From positions 2,021,001 to 2,085,000 of the forward strand of contig NZ_CP146077.1 of assembly GCF_037023725.1 (NCBI RefSeq): a stretch of 64,000 bases of DNA, given 5' to 3'. The position numbers were made by a program, and so were the translations under genes. The DNA comes from Pseudomonas bubulae. GTDB lineage: Bacteria; Pseudomonadota; Gammaproteobacteria; Pseudomonadales; Pseudomonadaceae. Under the pieces are notes generated by a model. It was not told where the DNA came from, ran no database searches, and was given only the letters and a program-made list of their open reading frames with translations. Below, piece after piece: positions 16,333 to 25,894 of this stretch. How positions within the stretch are numbered: position 1 is the stretch's first letter; every line of letters starts with the position of its first letter.

Positions 16333-19300
16333 CTAGAGCGGCACATGCCTGCTCAGCAGCGCCCGCAGCACGGCGGGCTTGACCGGCTTGGGCAGATACT
16401 CAAGACCGGCCGCATGCACCTCGGCGATCATCTCGGGGCGGCCATCGGCGCTGATGACCACGCCCGGTACAGGCTCGCCCAACTGGGCTCTTAGCCAGCG
16501 CATCAGCTCTGTCCCGACCTCGCCATCATCCAGATGGTAATCAACCAGTACCAACTGCGGCCGCACGCCTTCATTGAGCAACGCCGCGCATTCTTCGCGG
16601 TTGCGCGCTGTCCAGACCTGGCAGCCCCAGCGTGTCAGCAGGCTTTGCATGCCGATCAGGATGCTGTCTTCATTGTCGATACACAGCACTCGGGCGCCTG
16701 TTAGCGGTTGGCCATTCTGCTCGGCGACCACCGGCTGCGGTGCGGCCTGGCTCTTTGCCATCGGCACGCGCACGCTGAATACGCTGCCAAAGCCGGGCCA
16801 TGAGCGCACTTGCAGGCTGTGCCCAAGTACGTGGCACAAGCCGTCGGCGATGGCCAGGCCCAGGCCCAGGCCTTTTTCGGCGCGGGTCTGGTGGCTGTCG
16901 AGGCGTTTGAATTCTTCAAAAATGACCTGCAGTTTGTCTTCCGGGATGCCCGGGCCACGGTCCCACACCTCAAGGCATAGCTCACTGCCGCGTCGGCGTA
17001 CGCCCAGCAATACCGGGCCCTTGGCGTAGCGGAAGGCATTGGTGAGGAAATTTTGCAGGATCCGGCGCAGCAGTTTGATATCACTGTTGACCCGCACGCG
17101 GCTACCGTGAACCCGGAAGCTCAGGCCCTGTTCCTGGGCCTGTGCAGTGAACTCATTGCCCAGGGTTTCGAACAGGTCATTTATGGCAAAAGGCTTGATG
17201 TCGGGCGTGATCTTGCCGTTTTCCAGGCGGGAAATATCCAGCAGGTCGCTGATCAGGTCTTCAGCCGAACGCAGTGAGCTGTCCAGATGCTGCACCAGCT
17301 TGCGGGCTTCGGCGCTCAAGCCTTCCTCTTGATGAGAAAGAGCAGACGAGAACAGGCGTGCCGCGTTCATGGGCTGCATCAGGTCATGGCTGACTGCTGC
17401 CAGAAAACGGGTTTTCGACTGGCTGGCTGTTTCAGCCACGCCTTTGGCTTCGGTTAACGCCTGATTCAACTGCGACAGTTCAAAGGTGCGCTCGGCAACA
17501 CGTTGCTCCAGGCCTTCATTGGCTTCGGTCAGGGCCTGTTCAGCTTCGCGGAACGCGGTGATGTCGGTGAAGCTCATGACGAAACCGCCGCCGGGCATCG
17601 GATTGCCGATCAGCTCGATGACGCGGCCATTGGGGAACAGGCGCTCGGAGGTATGCGCCCGACCCTGGCGCATCCAGTGCAGGCGCCGGGCCACATGCAC
17701 TTCGGCTTCGCCGGGGCCGCACAGGCCGCGTTCAGCGTTGTGGCGGATAATGTCAGCAATCGGGCGCCCCACGCTGATCAACCCCTCCGGGTAGTCGAAC
17801 AATTCCAGATAACGTCGGTTCCAGGCCACCAGCTTAAGTGACTGGTCGACCACGCTGATGCCCTGGGTGATGTTTTCAATGGCGCCCTGGAGCAAGGCGC
17901 GGTTGAACTGCAGTACTTCGGACGCTTCGTCGGCAATCCGCACCACGTCTTCCAGCTGCATTTCCCGGCCTTCAATCGCCGCTTTTACTACCGCACGGGT
18001 AGAGGACGCGCCGAGCACACCGGCCAGTAGCCGTTCGGTGTGGGCGATCCATTCGCCATTGGCGTTCTGGTTAGGGTTAAAGCCCTTGCCCTGACGGTAG
18101 GCGAAGCGAATAAAGCTCTGGTGCGCGCGTTCTTCGCCGACAAAGCGTGCGGCGAGGGCCAGCAGGTCATTGATCTGTACCGACAGCATCGAACGACCGC
18201 TGGGGTGGCTGCTCAGCTCCTGGCCGATAAAACGTCCGGCCTGCCAGTGTTCTGACACGCGGGTTCGCGACAGCACCGAAACCCAGGCAAACAGGGTGAA
18301 GTTGCCTGCCAGTGACAGCACTACACCCTGTGTCAGCGGGGTGATCGAAAGGCCCAGCGGGTTACTGTGCAGCCACGCCAGCCCAGGGAAGTGGCTCAGG
18401 TGCCAGCCAAAGCTGTGGGCGATGATCGGCAGTACCAGGGTGTAAAACCAGATAAAGGTGCCCGTCGCCAGTCCGGCGAAAACCCCCCGGCGGTTGGCCT
18501 GCTTCCAGTACAGGGCGCCGAGCATGGCCGGCGCCAGTTGGGTGACGGCAGCGAAGGCAATCTGGCCAATGGTGGCCAGGCTGGCGGTCGAGCCCAGCAG
18601 GCGGTAGCTGACATAGGCCAGCAGCAGAATCACCACAATCGACACGCGCCGCACCGAAAGCATCCAGTGGCGGAACACCTCGAACGGGCGCTCGGCGTTT
18701 TTGTGGCGCAACAGCCATGGCAGCAGCATGTCGTTGGAAACCATGGTCGACAGCGCCACGCTGGCCACGATGACCATGCCGGTGGCCGCCGATGCACCGC
18801 CGATAAAAGCCAGCAAGGCCAGCGCCGGGTGGGCCTGGGCCAGGGGCAGGCTGATCACGAATGAATCCGGTAATACCGAGCTTGGCAGCAACATTTGCCC
18901 GGCCAGGGCGATGGGCACTACAAACAGCCCGGCCAGAATCAGATAGGCCGGGAACACCCATTTGGCCAGTTGCAAGTCCTGGGGTTCGATGTTTTCAACC
19001 ACGGTAACGTGGAACTGACGGGGCAGGCAGATAATCGCCATCATGGCCACGCCAGTCTGGACGATCATCGAGGGCCAATTGACGGTTTCTTTCCAGTACT
19101 CCTCAAGCCGCGGTGCGAGCATGGCTTGATTGAACAGATCGTCGAAGCCGTCATACAGCCCATAGGTTACGAAGGCGCCGACGGCGAGAAAGGCGAACAG
19201 CTTGACCAGCGACTCAAAGGCAATCGCCAGCACCATGCCGCGGTGGTGCTCGGTGGCATCGAGGTTGCGGGTACCGAAGAGGATGGTGAACAGCGCCAGC

Positions 19301-19803
19301 ACCAGGGTCACGATCAGCGCCGTGTCCTCGACCCTCGAGCCGGTTGCATCGGCGCCGGCGCCGATCAGCAGGTTGACCCCCAGCACAATGCCTTTGAGCT
19401 GCAGGGCGATATAGGGCAGTACGCCCACCAAGCAGATCAATGCCACCACAATGGCCAATGACTGGGACTTGCCGTAGCGGGCGGCAATAAAGTCGGCAAT
19501 CGAGGTGATGTTCTCCTGTTTGCTGATCATCACCATCTTTTGCAGCACCCAGGGCGCGCATACCAGCAGCAGTACCGGCCCCAGGTAAATCGGCAGGAAT
19601 GCCCAGAGTTGTTCGGCGGCCTGACCAACGGCGCCGAAGAACGTCCAGCTGGTGCAGTACACCGCCAGCGACAGGCTATACACCCACGCGCGAACCCGCG
19701 GCGGCAGTGGTTTGCTGCGCCGGTCACCATAAAAGGCAATGGCAAACATAATGGCCATATAGGCCAGGGCAACGGCGGCAATCAGCCCGCTGGACAACGA
19801 CAT
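16333..19803 (-). CDS. mxtR: Hybrid sensor histidine kinase with Na+/solute symporter domain (MxtR/CrbS type)
   Basis: A protein of 1156 residues. An N-terminal SSS-family symporter domain with about 13 membrane spans (to about 490) is followed by a linker, a PAS domain (about 660-780) and a short coiled coil. The kinase core comes next, with the phospho-accepting His near 805 in VSHDLMQPMNAAR and the ATPase boxes DRGPGIPED and GLGLGLAI. A receiver domain ends the protein, with the acceptor Asp near 1086 in LVLVDYHLDDG. This is the architecture of Pseudomonas MxtR (CrbS elsewhere), which works with the response regulator ErdR/CrbR in acetate and acetyl-CoA synthetase control. No cognate regulator gene is adjacent. 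AGGAG precedes the ATG. The name is by family resemblance. Confidence 0.85.
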   Translation of the reverse strand: MSLSSGLIAAVALAYMAIMFAIAFYGDRRSKPLPPRVRAWVYSLSLAVYCTSWTFFGAVGQAAEQLWAFLPIYLGPVLLLVCAPWVLQKMVMISKQENITSIADFIAARYGKSQSLAIVVALICLVGVLPYIALQLKGIVLGVNLLIGAGADATGSRVEDTALIVTLVLALFTILFGTRNLDATEHHRGMVLAIAFESLVKLFAFLAVGAFVTYGLYDGFDDLFNQAMLAPRLEEYWKETVNWPSMIVQTGVAMMAIICLPRQFHVTVVENIEPQDLQLAKWVFPAYLILAGLFVVPIALAGQMLLPSSVLPDSFVISLPLAQAHPALALLAFIGGASAATGMVIVASVALSTMVSNDMLLPWLLRHKNAERPFEVFRHWMLSVRRVSIVVILLLAYVSYRLLGSTASLATIGQIAFAAVTQLAPAMLGALYWKQANRRGVFAGLATGTFIWFYTLVLPIIAHSFGWHLSHFPGLAWLHSNPLGLSITPLTQGVVLSLAGNFTLFAWVSVLSRTRVSEHWQAGRFIGQELSSHPSGRSMLSVQINDLLALAARFVGEERAHQSFIRFAYRQGKGFNPNQNANGEWIAHTERLLAGVLGASSTRAVVKAAIEGREMQLEDVVRIADEASEVLQFNRALLQGAIENITQGISVVDQSLKLVAWNRRYLELFDYPEGLISVGRPIADIIRHNAERGLCGPGEAEVHVARRLHWMRQGRAHTSERLFPNGRVIELIGNPMPGGGFVMSFTDITAFREAEQALTEANEGLEQRVAERTFELSQLNQALTEAKGVAETASQSKTRFLAAVSHDLMQPMNAARLFSSALSHQEEGLSAEARKLVQHLDSSLRSAEDLISDLLDISRLENGKITPDIKPFAINDLFETLGNEFTAQAQEQGLSFRVHGSRVRVNSDIKLLRRILQNFLTNAFRYAKGPVLLGVRRRGSELCLEVWDRGPGIPEDKLQVIFEEFKRLDSHQTRAEKGLGLGLAIADGLCHVLGHSLQVRSWPGFGSVFSVRVPMAKSQAAPQPVVAEQNGQPLTGARVLCIDNEDSILIGMQSLLTRWGCQVWTARNREECAALLNEGVRPQLVLVDYHLDDGEVGTELMRWLRAQLGEPVPGVVISADGRPEMIAEVHAAGLEYLPKPVKPAVLRALLSRHVPL

Positions 19804-20044
19804 GGACGCTCCTGAAGGTATAAGGCCGCAAGCAATCCCGCTTGAGACAGCTAGTCTCGCATGATGTTCGGAGCGCGTCAGTGTCGACCATGGTCTGAGC
19901 GCGGCCTGGTGTCGCAGGGTTTGAAGTTGGTCGATATGATCTTATATAGGTGTAGTAGATAACAGTTAGAGAAATTACCCGTTATATAGATATTCGATTT
20001 GGTTCTACTCTAATTGCACCTCAAACGAGGCTCAGGAGGAACCC

Positions 20045-21196
20045 ATGACTTGCCCAAACAAAGCCAAAGCCGCTTTTCGGCCATTTAGCCACTTGCAGCA
20101 CCCTCGCGAAGTGATCCGCCAGTTCACCCCGAACTGGTTTGCCGCGACCATGGGTACGGGGGTTTTGGCCTTGGCCCTGGCTCAATTACCGGTGCATATT
20201 CCCGGTGTACATGCCTTTGCCGAAGGGTTGTGGTTGTTCAATATCGGTCTGTTTATTCTATTCAGCGTGCTTTATGGCGCGCGCTGGATGTTGTATTTCG
20301 ACGAGGCGCAGCGCATTTTCGGGCACTCCACAGTGTCGATGTTCTTTGGCACCATCCCCATGGGCCTGGCCACCATCATCAACGGTTTTCTGGTGTTCGG
20401 CGTGCCGCGCTGGGGTGACGGCATGGTGCAGGTGGCCGAAGTGCTGTGGTGGATCGATGTGGCCATGGCGCTGGGCTGTGGCGTGCTGATCCCCTACCTG
20501 ATGTTTACCCGTCAGGATCACAGCATCGACCAGATGACTGCTGTCTGGCTGCTGCCGGTGGTGGCCGCTGAGGTTGCGGCAGCCAGTGGCGGTCTCTTGG
20601 CACCGTATCTGAGCGATACCGTCACGCAGTTTCATGTGCTGATTACCAGCTATGTACTGTGGGCGTTTTCGGTGCCGGTGGCATTCAGCATCCTGACCAT
20701 TTTGATCCTGCGCATGGCGCTGCATAAACTGCCCCACGAGAGCATGGCTGCATCCAGCTGGCTGGCGTTAGGCCCTATCGGTACGGGTGCACTGGGCCTG
20801 CTGTTGCTGGGTGCCGATGCCCCGGAAATTTTTGCGGCCAATGGCCTGGCACGAATCGGTGAGATTGTCGAAGGTCTGGGCCTGATCAGCGGGGTGATTC
20901 TGTGGGGTGTGGGCTTGTGGTGGATTGTGATGGCGGCATTGATCACTATTCGCTACTTCCGCTCGGGCATCCCGTTCAACCTGGGCTGGTGGGGCTTCAC
21001 CTTCCCGCTGGGGGTGTACTCGCTGGCCACCCTGCGCCTGGGCAGCATGCTGCACCTGAGCTTCTTTGATGTAGCCGGTTGCATCCTGGTGCTGGCACTG
21101 GCGCTGATGTGGCTGTTGGTCGGCAAGCGCACCGTGCAAGGGGCTTATCGCGGCGAGTTGTTTGTCTCGCCCTGCATTGCCGGGTTGAAGAAGTAA
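20045..21196 (+). CDS. TDT/SLAC1-family anion transporter
   Basis: A protein of 383 residues with about ten hydrophobic segments. The N-terminal FTPNWFAATMGTG is typical of the tellurite-resistance/dicarboxylate transporter (TDT) family that includes TehA, Mae1 and the sulfite exporter Ssu1. Such proteins form channels or carriers for small anions in the inner membrane; the substrate here is unknown. AGGAGGAACCC gives a strong ribosome-binding site for the ATG. The gene diverges from the sensor kinase across a 241-base AT-rich gap, which may carry promoters for both. It precedes the LplT-PlsC gene on the same strand, but the gap of about 110 bases does not prove an operon. Confidence 0.88.
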   Translation: MTCPNKAKAAFRPFSHLQHPREVIRQFTPNWFAATMGTGVLALALAQLPVHIPGVHAFAEGLWLFNIGLFILFSVLYGARWMLYFDEAQRIFGHSTVSMFFGTIPMGLATIINGFLVFGVPRWGDGMVQVAEVLWWIDVAMALGCGVLIPYLMFTRQDHSIDQMTAVWLLPVVAAEVAAASGGLLAPYLSDTVTQFHVLITSYVLWAFSVPVAFSILTILILRMALHKLPHESMAASSWLALGPIGTGALGLLLLGADAPEIFAANGLARIGEIVEGLGLISGVILWGVGLWWIVMAALITIRYFRSGIPFNLGWWGFTFPLGVYSLATLRLGSMLHLSFFDVAGCILVLALALMWLLVGKRTVQGAYRGELFVSPCIAGLKK

Positions 21197-21308
21197 AACG
21201 TACCCTCGGGTTCTGTGCGCCTTTGCACAGAACCCGAGCAAGGTTGTGCCCTGAGTGTTACAACGGCCCTCCAAAGAGAAAGCCCTTCAGCGCAACGTGA
21301 GTACATGG

Positions 21309-23186
21309 ATGATGAGTCACCCCTCGCAATTCAGCTTGCTAGGCAAGCGCCGCTTCCTGCCTTTTTTCGTGACCCAGGCCCTGGGCGCGCTCAATGACAA
21401 CCTGTTCAAGCAATCGCTGATTCTGGCCATCCTTTATAAGCTCAATATCGAAGGTGACCGGGGTATCTGGGTCAATCTGTGCGCGTTGCTGTTTATCGTG
21501 CCTTTTTTCCTGTTCTCGGCCCTGGCCGGTCAGTTTGGTGAAAAGTACGCCAAGGACCGTCTGATTCGTCTGATTAAGCTGGGCGAAATCGCCATCATGG
21601 TGGTTGCAGCCATTGGCTTTGCATTCGACCACCTGGCATTGATGCTGGTCGCATTGTTCGCGATGGGCACCCATTCGGCGCTGTTCGGCCCGGTCAAGTA
21701 CTCGATACTGCCGCAGACCCTGCGGCCAGAAGAGCTGGTGGGTGGTAATGGCCTGGTGGAAATGGGCACTTTTCTGGCGATTCTGGCGGGCACCATTGGC
21801 GCCGGGATCATGCTGTCCTCCGGCAATTACACGGTTATCGTTTCGCTGGTGATTATCGCGGTCGCAGTGCTGGGGTACCTGGCCAGTCGCGCCATTCCGT
21901 CTGCGCCGGCAGATACGCCGCAGTTGCGGCTGAACTGGAATATTTTCAGCGAATCCTGGGCCACTCTGCGCCTGGGTCTGAATCAGACGCCTGCGGTATC
22001 CCGTTCCGTGGTGGGCAATTCGTGGTTCTGGTTTGTTGGTGCGATCTACCTGACGCAGATCCCGGCCTACGCCAAGGACTGGCTGTCTGGCGACGAGACC
22101 GTTGTGACGTTGATCCTTACAGTGTTTTCAGTGGGTATCGCACTGGGGTCGTTGTTGTGCGAGAAACTGTCGGGGCGCAAGGTCGAAATTGGGCTGGTGC
22201 CCTTTGGTTCGTTTGGCTTGACCGTATTTGGCCTGTTGCTGTGGTGGCATTCGGGGCTGATGCCGCAAAACATCCAGGCCAACGACTGGCTGGGCGTGCT
22301 GGGTTTCAGCCAGGCCTGGTGGGTGCTGCTGGATATTCTTGGGCTCGGCGTGTTTGGCGGCTTCTATATAGTGCCGTTGTATGCGCTGATCCAGTCGCGC
22401 ACCTCGGAGAGCGAGCGGGCGCGGGTGATCGCGGCCAACAATATCCTCAATGCGCTGTTCATGGTGGTGTCGGCACTGGTCACCATCCTGTTGCTCAGCG
22501 TGGCCGGGCTGACGATCCCCGAGTTGTTTCTGGTGGTGTCGTTGATGAATATTGCGGTCAACGCCTACATCTTCAAAATCGTGCCTGAATTCAGCATGCG
22601 CTTCTTGATCTGGCTGCTGGGCCATTCCATGTACCGCGTGCAGCACAAGCACCTGGAGCTGATCCCGGATGAGGGTGCGGCGTTGTTGGTGTGCAACCAT
22701 GTGTCATATGTCGATGCATTATTGATAGGCGGCGCGGTACGTCGTCCGATTCGCTTTGTCATGTATTACAAAATTTACGATTTGCCGGTTCTGAACTTTA
22801 TCTTTCGTACTGCGGGGACCATTCCCATTGCCGGTCGGGGGGAAGATGAAGCAATCCATGATCAGGCATTCGACAGGATTGCCCGCTATCTGGCTGACGG
22901 CGAACTGGTGTGCATCTTCCCTGAGGGCAAGCTCACCACGGACGGACAGATCGACGAGTTCAAGGCGGGGGTGATGCGGATTCTGGAGCGCACGCCGGTG
23001 CCGGTGATTCCGATGGCGTTGCAGGGGCTGTGGGGCAGTTTTTTCAGTCGCGATCCGCACAAGGGCTTTTTCCATCGCCTATGGTCGCGGGTGACGCTGG
23101 TTGCCGGTGCGCCGATAGCGGCTGATGAGGCTACGCAAAAGCTGTTGCGTGAGCGGGTGATGGCGTTGCGCGGGGCTGTGCAGTAA
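21309..23186 (+). CDS. LplT-like MFS transporter fused to PlsC acyltransferase
   Basis: A protein of 625 residues. Residues 1 to about 405 form a 12-span MFS domain opening with FFVTQALGALNDNLFKQSL, the hallmark of lysophospholipid transporters. Residues from about 435 carry a 1-acyl-glycerol-3-phosphate acyltransferase domain with the HX4D motif (His464 in NHVSYVDA) and FPEGKLTTDG. The protein would flip lysophospholipids inward and reacylate them. The acyl-ACP synthetase domain that completes the longer Aas-type fusions is missing, so it must use acyl-ACP or acyl-CoA made elsewhere. The start is ATG 21309 or 21312; an upstream GTG at 21255 looks non-coding. Confidence 0.88.
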   Translation: MMSHPSQFSLLGKRRFLPFFVTQALGALNDNLFKQSLILAILYKLNIEGDRGIWVNLCALLFIVPFFLFSALAGQFGEKYAKDRLIRLIKLGEIAIMVVAAIGFAFDHLALMLVALFAMGTHSALFGPVKYSILPQTLRPEELVGGNGLVEMGTFLAILAGTIGAGIMLSSGNYTVIVSLVIIAVAVLGYLASRAIPSAPADTPQLRLNWNIFSESWATLRLGLNQTPAVSRSVVGNSWFWFVGAIYLTQIPAYAKDWLSGDETVVTLILTVFSVGIALGSLLCEKLSGRKVEIGLVPFGSFGLTVFGLLLWWHSGLMPQNIQANDWLGVLGFSQAWWVLLDILGLGVFGGFYIVPLYALIQSRTSESERARVIAANNILNALFMVVSALVTILLLSVAGLTIPELFLVVSLMNIAVNAYIFKIVPEFSMRFLIWLLGHSMYRVQHKHLELIPDEGAALLVCNHVSYVDALLIGGAVRRPIRFVMYYKIYDLPVLNFIFRTAGTIPIAGRGEDEAIHDQAFDRIARYLADGELVCIFPEGKLTTDGQIDEFKAGVMRILERTPVPVIPMALQGLWGSFFSRDPHKGFFHRLWSRVTLVAGAPIAADEATQKLLRERVMALRGAVQ

Positions 23187-23198
23187 ATCAAAAACACT

Positions 23199-23273
23199 GT
23201 GGGAGCGAGCCTGCTCGCGAAGGGGGACTTGAATACCAGGTCGGCCCAATCGCGAGCAAGCCCGCTCCCACAG
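23199..23273. repeat. REP pair after the LplT-PlsC gene
   Basis: GTGGGAGCGAGCCTGCTCGCGA and TCGCGAGCAAGCCCGCTCCCAC face each other. The left arm is of the GAGCCTGC variant and the right arm of the complementary GGGCTTGC variant. It lies between convergent genes. Confidence 0.9.
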
Positions 23274-23282
23274 TTTTTCGTG

Positions 23283-23597
23283 CTATGTGCTGACTTTAAG
23301 GCCCACCAGGCCGGCAATGATCAGGGCAACACTGGCCAGCCGGAACAATGCCATGGATTCACCAAACAGGATGATCCCGGCAATCACCGTGCCCACCGCG
23401 CCAACGCCCGTCCAGATGGCGTAGGCAGTGCCCAGCGGCAGTTCTTTCATGGCCAGGCCCAGCAAGCCAAGGCTGATGATCATGGCGCCTACAGTCAGGG
23501 CCGTCGGCAACGGGCGGCTGAAACCGTCGGTGTACTTAAGGCCTACAGCCCAGCCAACTTCAAACAGGCCGGCGAAAAACAGAATGATCCAGGACAT
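23283..23597 (-). CDS. sugE: Guanidinium exporter Gdx (SugE, SMR family)
   Basis: A protein of 104 residues with four membrane spans. The N-terminal [25 protein letters not shown] contains the membrane Glu and the GWAVGLK signature that separates Gdx/SugE from the multidrug EmrE branch. The Gdx proteins export guanidinium in exchange for protons as a dual-topology dimer. The ATG at 23597 follows GGAG by eight bases; an earlier in-frame ATG at 23612 would include the ribosome-binding site. The 5' leader carries the two ACGA-loop hairpins of a guanidine-II riboswitch, which strongly supports the substrate. Confidence 0.95.
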   Translation of the reverse strand: MSWIILFFAGLFEVGWAVGLKYTDGFSRPLPTALTVGAMIISLGLLGLAMKELPLGTAYAIWTGVGAVGTVIAGIILFGESMALFRLASVALIIAGLVGLKVST

Positions 23598-23616
23598 GGT
23601 CTTCTCCATCAACTGA

Positions 23617-23667
23617 TGGGGTCGTCCCCGGAATAATCACTCGATGAGTCGCGAGGTCGTCCTCGCA
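23617..23667 (-). promoter_or_regulatory. Guanidine-II (mini-ykkC) riboswitch
   Basis: On the minus strand two hairpins carry the same ACGA loop. The first is GCGAGG-ACGA-CCTCGC (23651-23666) and the second GGGG-ACGA-CCCC (23618-23629), joined by a 21-base linker. This is the defining form of the guanidine-II riboswitch, in which guanidine bound to the paired loops frees the ribosome-binding site. The second hairpin ends about 10 bases before the GGAG of sugE, so translational control is likely. Confidence 0.93.
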
Positions 23668-23715
23668 GTGCGCAGTATATTGCACATGATTATTCCCGCA
23701 GGCAACCCCGATTTT

Positions 23716-24681
23716 TCACTCAATAGCAGCCTTGGCTGCTGCCAGGCGATCTTCTTTTTCGCTCATGCGCCGGAAATAGGTCGACAGCAGCGCTCCCGAA
23801 ATATTGTGCCAAACGCTGAACAGCGCACTGGGCACGGCCGCCAACGGCGAGAAGTGGGCGCTGGCCAGAGCCGCGCCCAGCCCCGAGTTCTGCATGCCGA
23901 CTTCCAGGGCCAGGGATTTACGCTGGGCCAGGGGCAATTTGAACAGACGGCCGGTAAAGTAGCCGAGCAAATAGCCGAAACTATTGTGCAGTATCACCAC
24001 GGCCATAATCAGCAAGCCGGACTTTGCGATTTGCGCCTGACTGGCCGCCACCACGGCGGCGACGATAATCACGATGCTGACCACTGACACCAGCGGCAGC
24101 ACATCGACGGCAAAGCGCACCCGTGCGCCAAGCAGGCGCTGGGCCAGTACGCCGAGCACAATCGGTAGCAGCACAACCTGCAGGATCGACCAGAACAGCT
24201 CCATAAACGAAACCGGCAGCCAGGCCGACGCCAGCAGCCAGATCAGGGCCGGGGTCAACAAGGGGGCGAGGAGGGTGGTTACGGCGGCAATCGCCACCGA
24301 CAGCGCCAGATCGCCCCGGGCCAGCCAGGTCATGACATTGGACGAGGTGCCGCTTGGGCAGCAACCGACCAGGATCACCCCAACGGCGATTTCCGGTGGC
24401 AGGTGGAACACCTGGCAAAGCAACCACGCCACGCCGGGCATGATCACGAAATGTGCAACCACACCCAGCGCCACACGCCAGGGGTGACGGGCGACTTCGG
24501 CGAAGTCATCGAGTTTGAGGGTCAGGCCCATGCCGAACATCACCACGCCAAGCAGCGGCACGATGTAGCCTTTAAGGCCAACAAACCAGGCTGGCTCAAG
24601 AAACGCCAGCACGGCAAAAATCAGAACCCAGTAAGCAAAGGTATTACCGACAAAGCGGCTTAAGGCAGCAAGTGCGCGCAT
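23716..24681 (-). CDS. Bile acid:sodium symporter (BASS) family transporter
   Basis: A protein of 321 residues with about ten hydrophobic segments. It contains MFGMGLTLKLDDF, the VILVGCCPSGTSSNVM crossover motif and EVGMQNSGLGAALA, all typical of the BASS family and close to the PanS/YfeH-like bacterial branch. Members carry organic anions such as pantoate or keto acids, usually with sodium; the substrate here is not known. AAGGACC precedes the ATG. The gene lies 49 bases upstream of the guanidine-II riboswitch on the same strand. Read-through is possible, but the riboswitch probably controls only sugE. Confidence 0.9.
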   Translation of the reverse strand: MRALAALSRFVGNTFAYWVLIFAVLAFLEPAWFVGLKGYIVPLLGVVMFGMGLTLKLDDFAEVARHPWRVALGVVAHFVIMPGVAWLLCQVFHLPPEIAVGVILVGCCPSGTSSNVMTWLARGDLALSVAIAAVTTLLAPLLTPALIWLLASAWLPVSFMELFWSILQVVLLPIVLGVLAQRLLGARVRFAVDVLPLVSVVSIVIIVAAVVAASQAQIAKSGLLIMAVVILHNSFGYLLGYFTGRLFKLPLAQRKSLALEVGMQNSGLGAALASAHFSPLAAVPSALFSVWHNISGALLSTYFRRMSEKEDRLAAAKAAIE

Positions 24682-24717
24682 GGTGGTCCTTATTGTGGTT
24701 GTTCTGGTGGATATGAT

Positions 24718-24792
24718 TGTGGGAGCGAGCCTGCTCGCGAAGATCTCGTGAGCGCCGTGGCGCTACTTTCGCGAGCAGGCTCGCTCCCACAA
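24718..24792. repeat. REP pair between BASS gene and rdgC
   Basis: TTGTGGGAGCGAGCCTGCTCGCGA and its complement enclose a loop holding a second small palindrome (GAGCGCC-GTGGCGCTA). Both arms are near perfect. Confidence 0.92.
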
Positions 24793-24813
24793 AAAAACGA
24801 TTGCAGCGGGTGT

Positions 24814-25734
24814 TTAGATGCCCTGTGGGATCTCTTCGCCGCCCAGTGCTTCAAACAGCTGTGGCAAGAACTCGCCGAAGGTCAGCATCATCAGGGTGAA
24901 GCTGGCGTCCTGCTGGCCCAGATCGTCATCACCGCCGTCCTGTTCGGCCTGGTCTTGCAGCAGGTCTTCGAATTTCAGGCGTTTGACCACCAGTTTGTCG
25001 TCCAGTACGAACGACAGTTTGTCCTGCCAGGCCAGCGACAGCTGGGTTACGACTTTGCCAGTGCTCAAGTGCAGCTGGATTTCGTCGCTGGTCAGGTCCT
25101 GGCGCTTGCAGCGGATGATGCCGCCATCTTCATGGGTGTCGCGCAGCTCGCATTCGTCGAGGACAAAGAAGTTGTCGGCGGCTTTCTGGGTCTTGACCCA
25201 TTCCGTCATCACCGCACTTGGTGCAACCTTGACTGCCAGTGGGCGAACCGGCAGCGAGCCGATCACTTCACGCAGGGTGGACAGTAAATCCTCGGCGCGT
25301 TTCGGGCTGGAGGCGTTGACCAGGATCAGGCCCTGTTTTGGCGCGATGGCGGCAAAGGTGGCGGAGCGGCGGATAAAGGCGCGGGGCAGAAACGCCTGGA
25401 TGATTTCATCCTTGAGCTGATCGCGTTCCTTTTTGTAGACCTTGCGCATTTGCTCGGCCTCGATCTCTTCGACCTTCTCCTTTAATGCATCACGCACCAC
25501 GCTGCTCGGCAGGATGCGCTCTTCTTTGCGGGCGGCAATCAGCAGGAAGTCCTGGCTGACGTGAACCAGCGGGGCGTCTTCGCCTTTGCCGAACGGGGCA
25601 ACGAAACCGTAGGTGGCTACTTCCTGGCTTGAACACGGGCGGGCCAGTTTGGTGGCCAGTGCAGTTTCCAGCACCTGTGCATCAAATGGCAGATCTTGGG
25701 TCAGGCGATAGATAAGCAGGTTTTTGAACCACAT
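24814..25734 (-). CDS. rdgC: Recombination-associated protein RdgC
   Basis: A protein of 306 residues that starts [18 protein letters not shown], the invariant RdgC N-terminus. The frame allows an earlier start at 25758, but AGGAGTG and the conserved Met-Trp place it at 25734. RdgC forms a ring-shaped dimer around double-stranded DNA and restrains RecA-promoted exchange. It is a nucleoid-associated cytoplasmic protein. It is monocistronic here, separated from the BASS gene by a REP pair, and its upstream region abuts the promoter of the Val/Asp tRNA array. Confidence 0.95.
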   Translation of the reverse strand: MWFKNLLIYRLTQDLPFDAQVLETALATKLARPCSSQEVATYGFVAPFGKGEDAPLVHVSQDFLLIAARKEERILPSSVVRDALKEKVEEIEAEQMRKVYKKERDQLKDEIIQAFLPRAFIRRSATFAAIAPKQGLILVNASSPKRAEDLLSTLREVIGSLPVRPLAVKVAPSAVMTEWVKTQKAADNFFVLDECELRDTHEDGGIIRCKRQDLTSDEIQLHLSTGKVVTQLSLAWQDKLSFVLDDKLVVKRLKFEDLLQDQAEQDGGDDDLGQQDASFTLMMLTFGEFLPQLFEALGGEEIPQGI

Positions 25735-25843
25735 GGGGTGAATCACTCCTATATACAAAGACGCATTATTCGCTTGATAACCTTAATAGGCCAACCCTGC
25801 GCTAAGCCTTTGTAGTGCTTGGGAAAATTATTTTAAAAAGTAC

Positions 25844-25872
25844 TTGCCAGACTATAAGTCGCTCCGTAGAAT
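25844..25872 (+). promoter_or_regulatory. Promoter of the tRNA-Val/Asp array
   Basis: TTGCCA and TAGAAT are 17 bases apart and are followed by a GC-rich GCGCGCC discriminator, the mark of stringently controlled stable-RNA promoters. The same TAGAATGCGCGCC occurs before the tRNA-Glu array at 62112. Confidence 0.8.
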
Positions 25873-25894
25873 GCGCGCCACACCGAGAGTGAAA

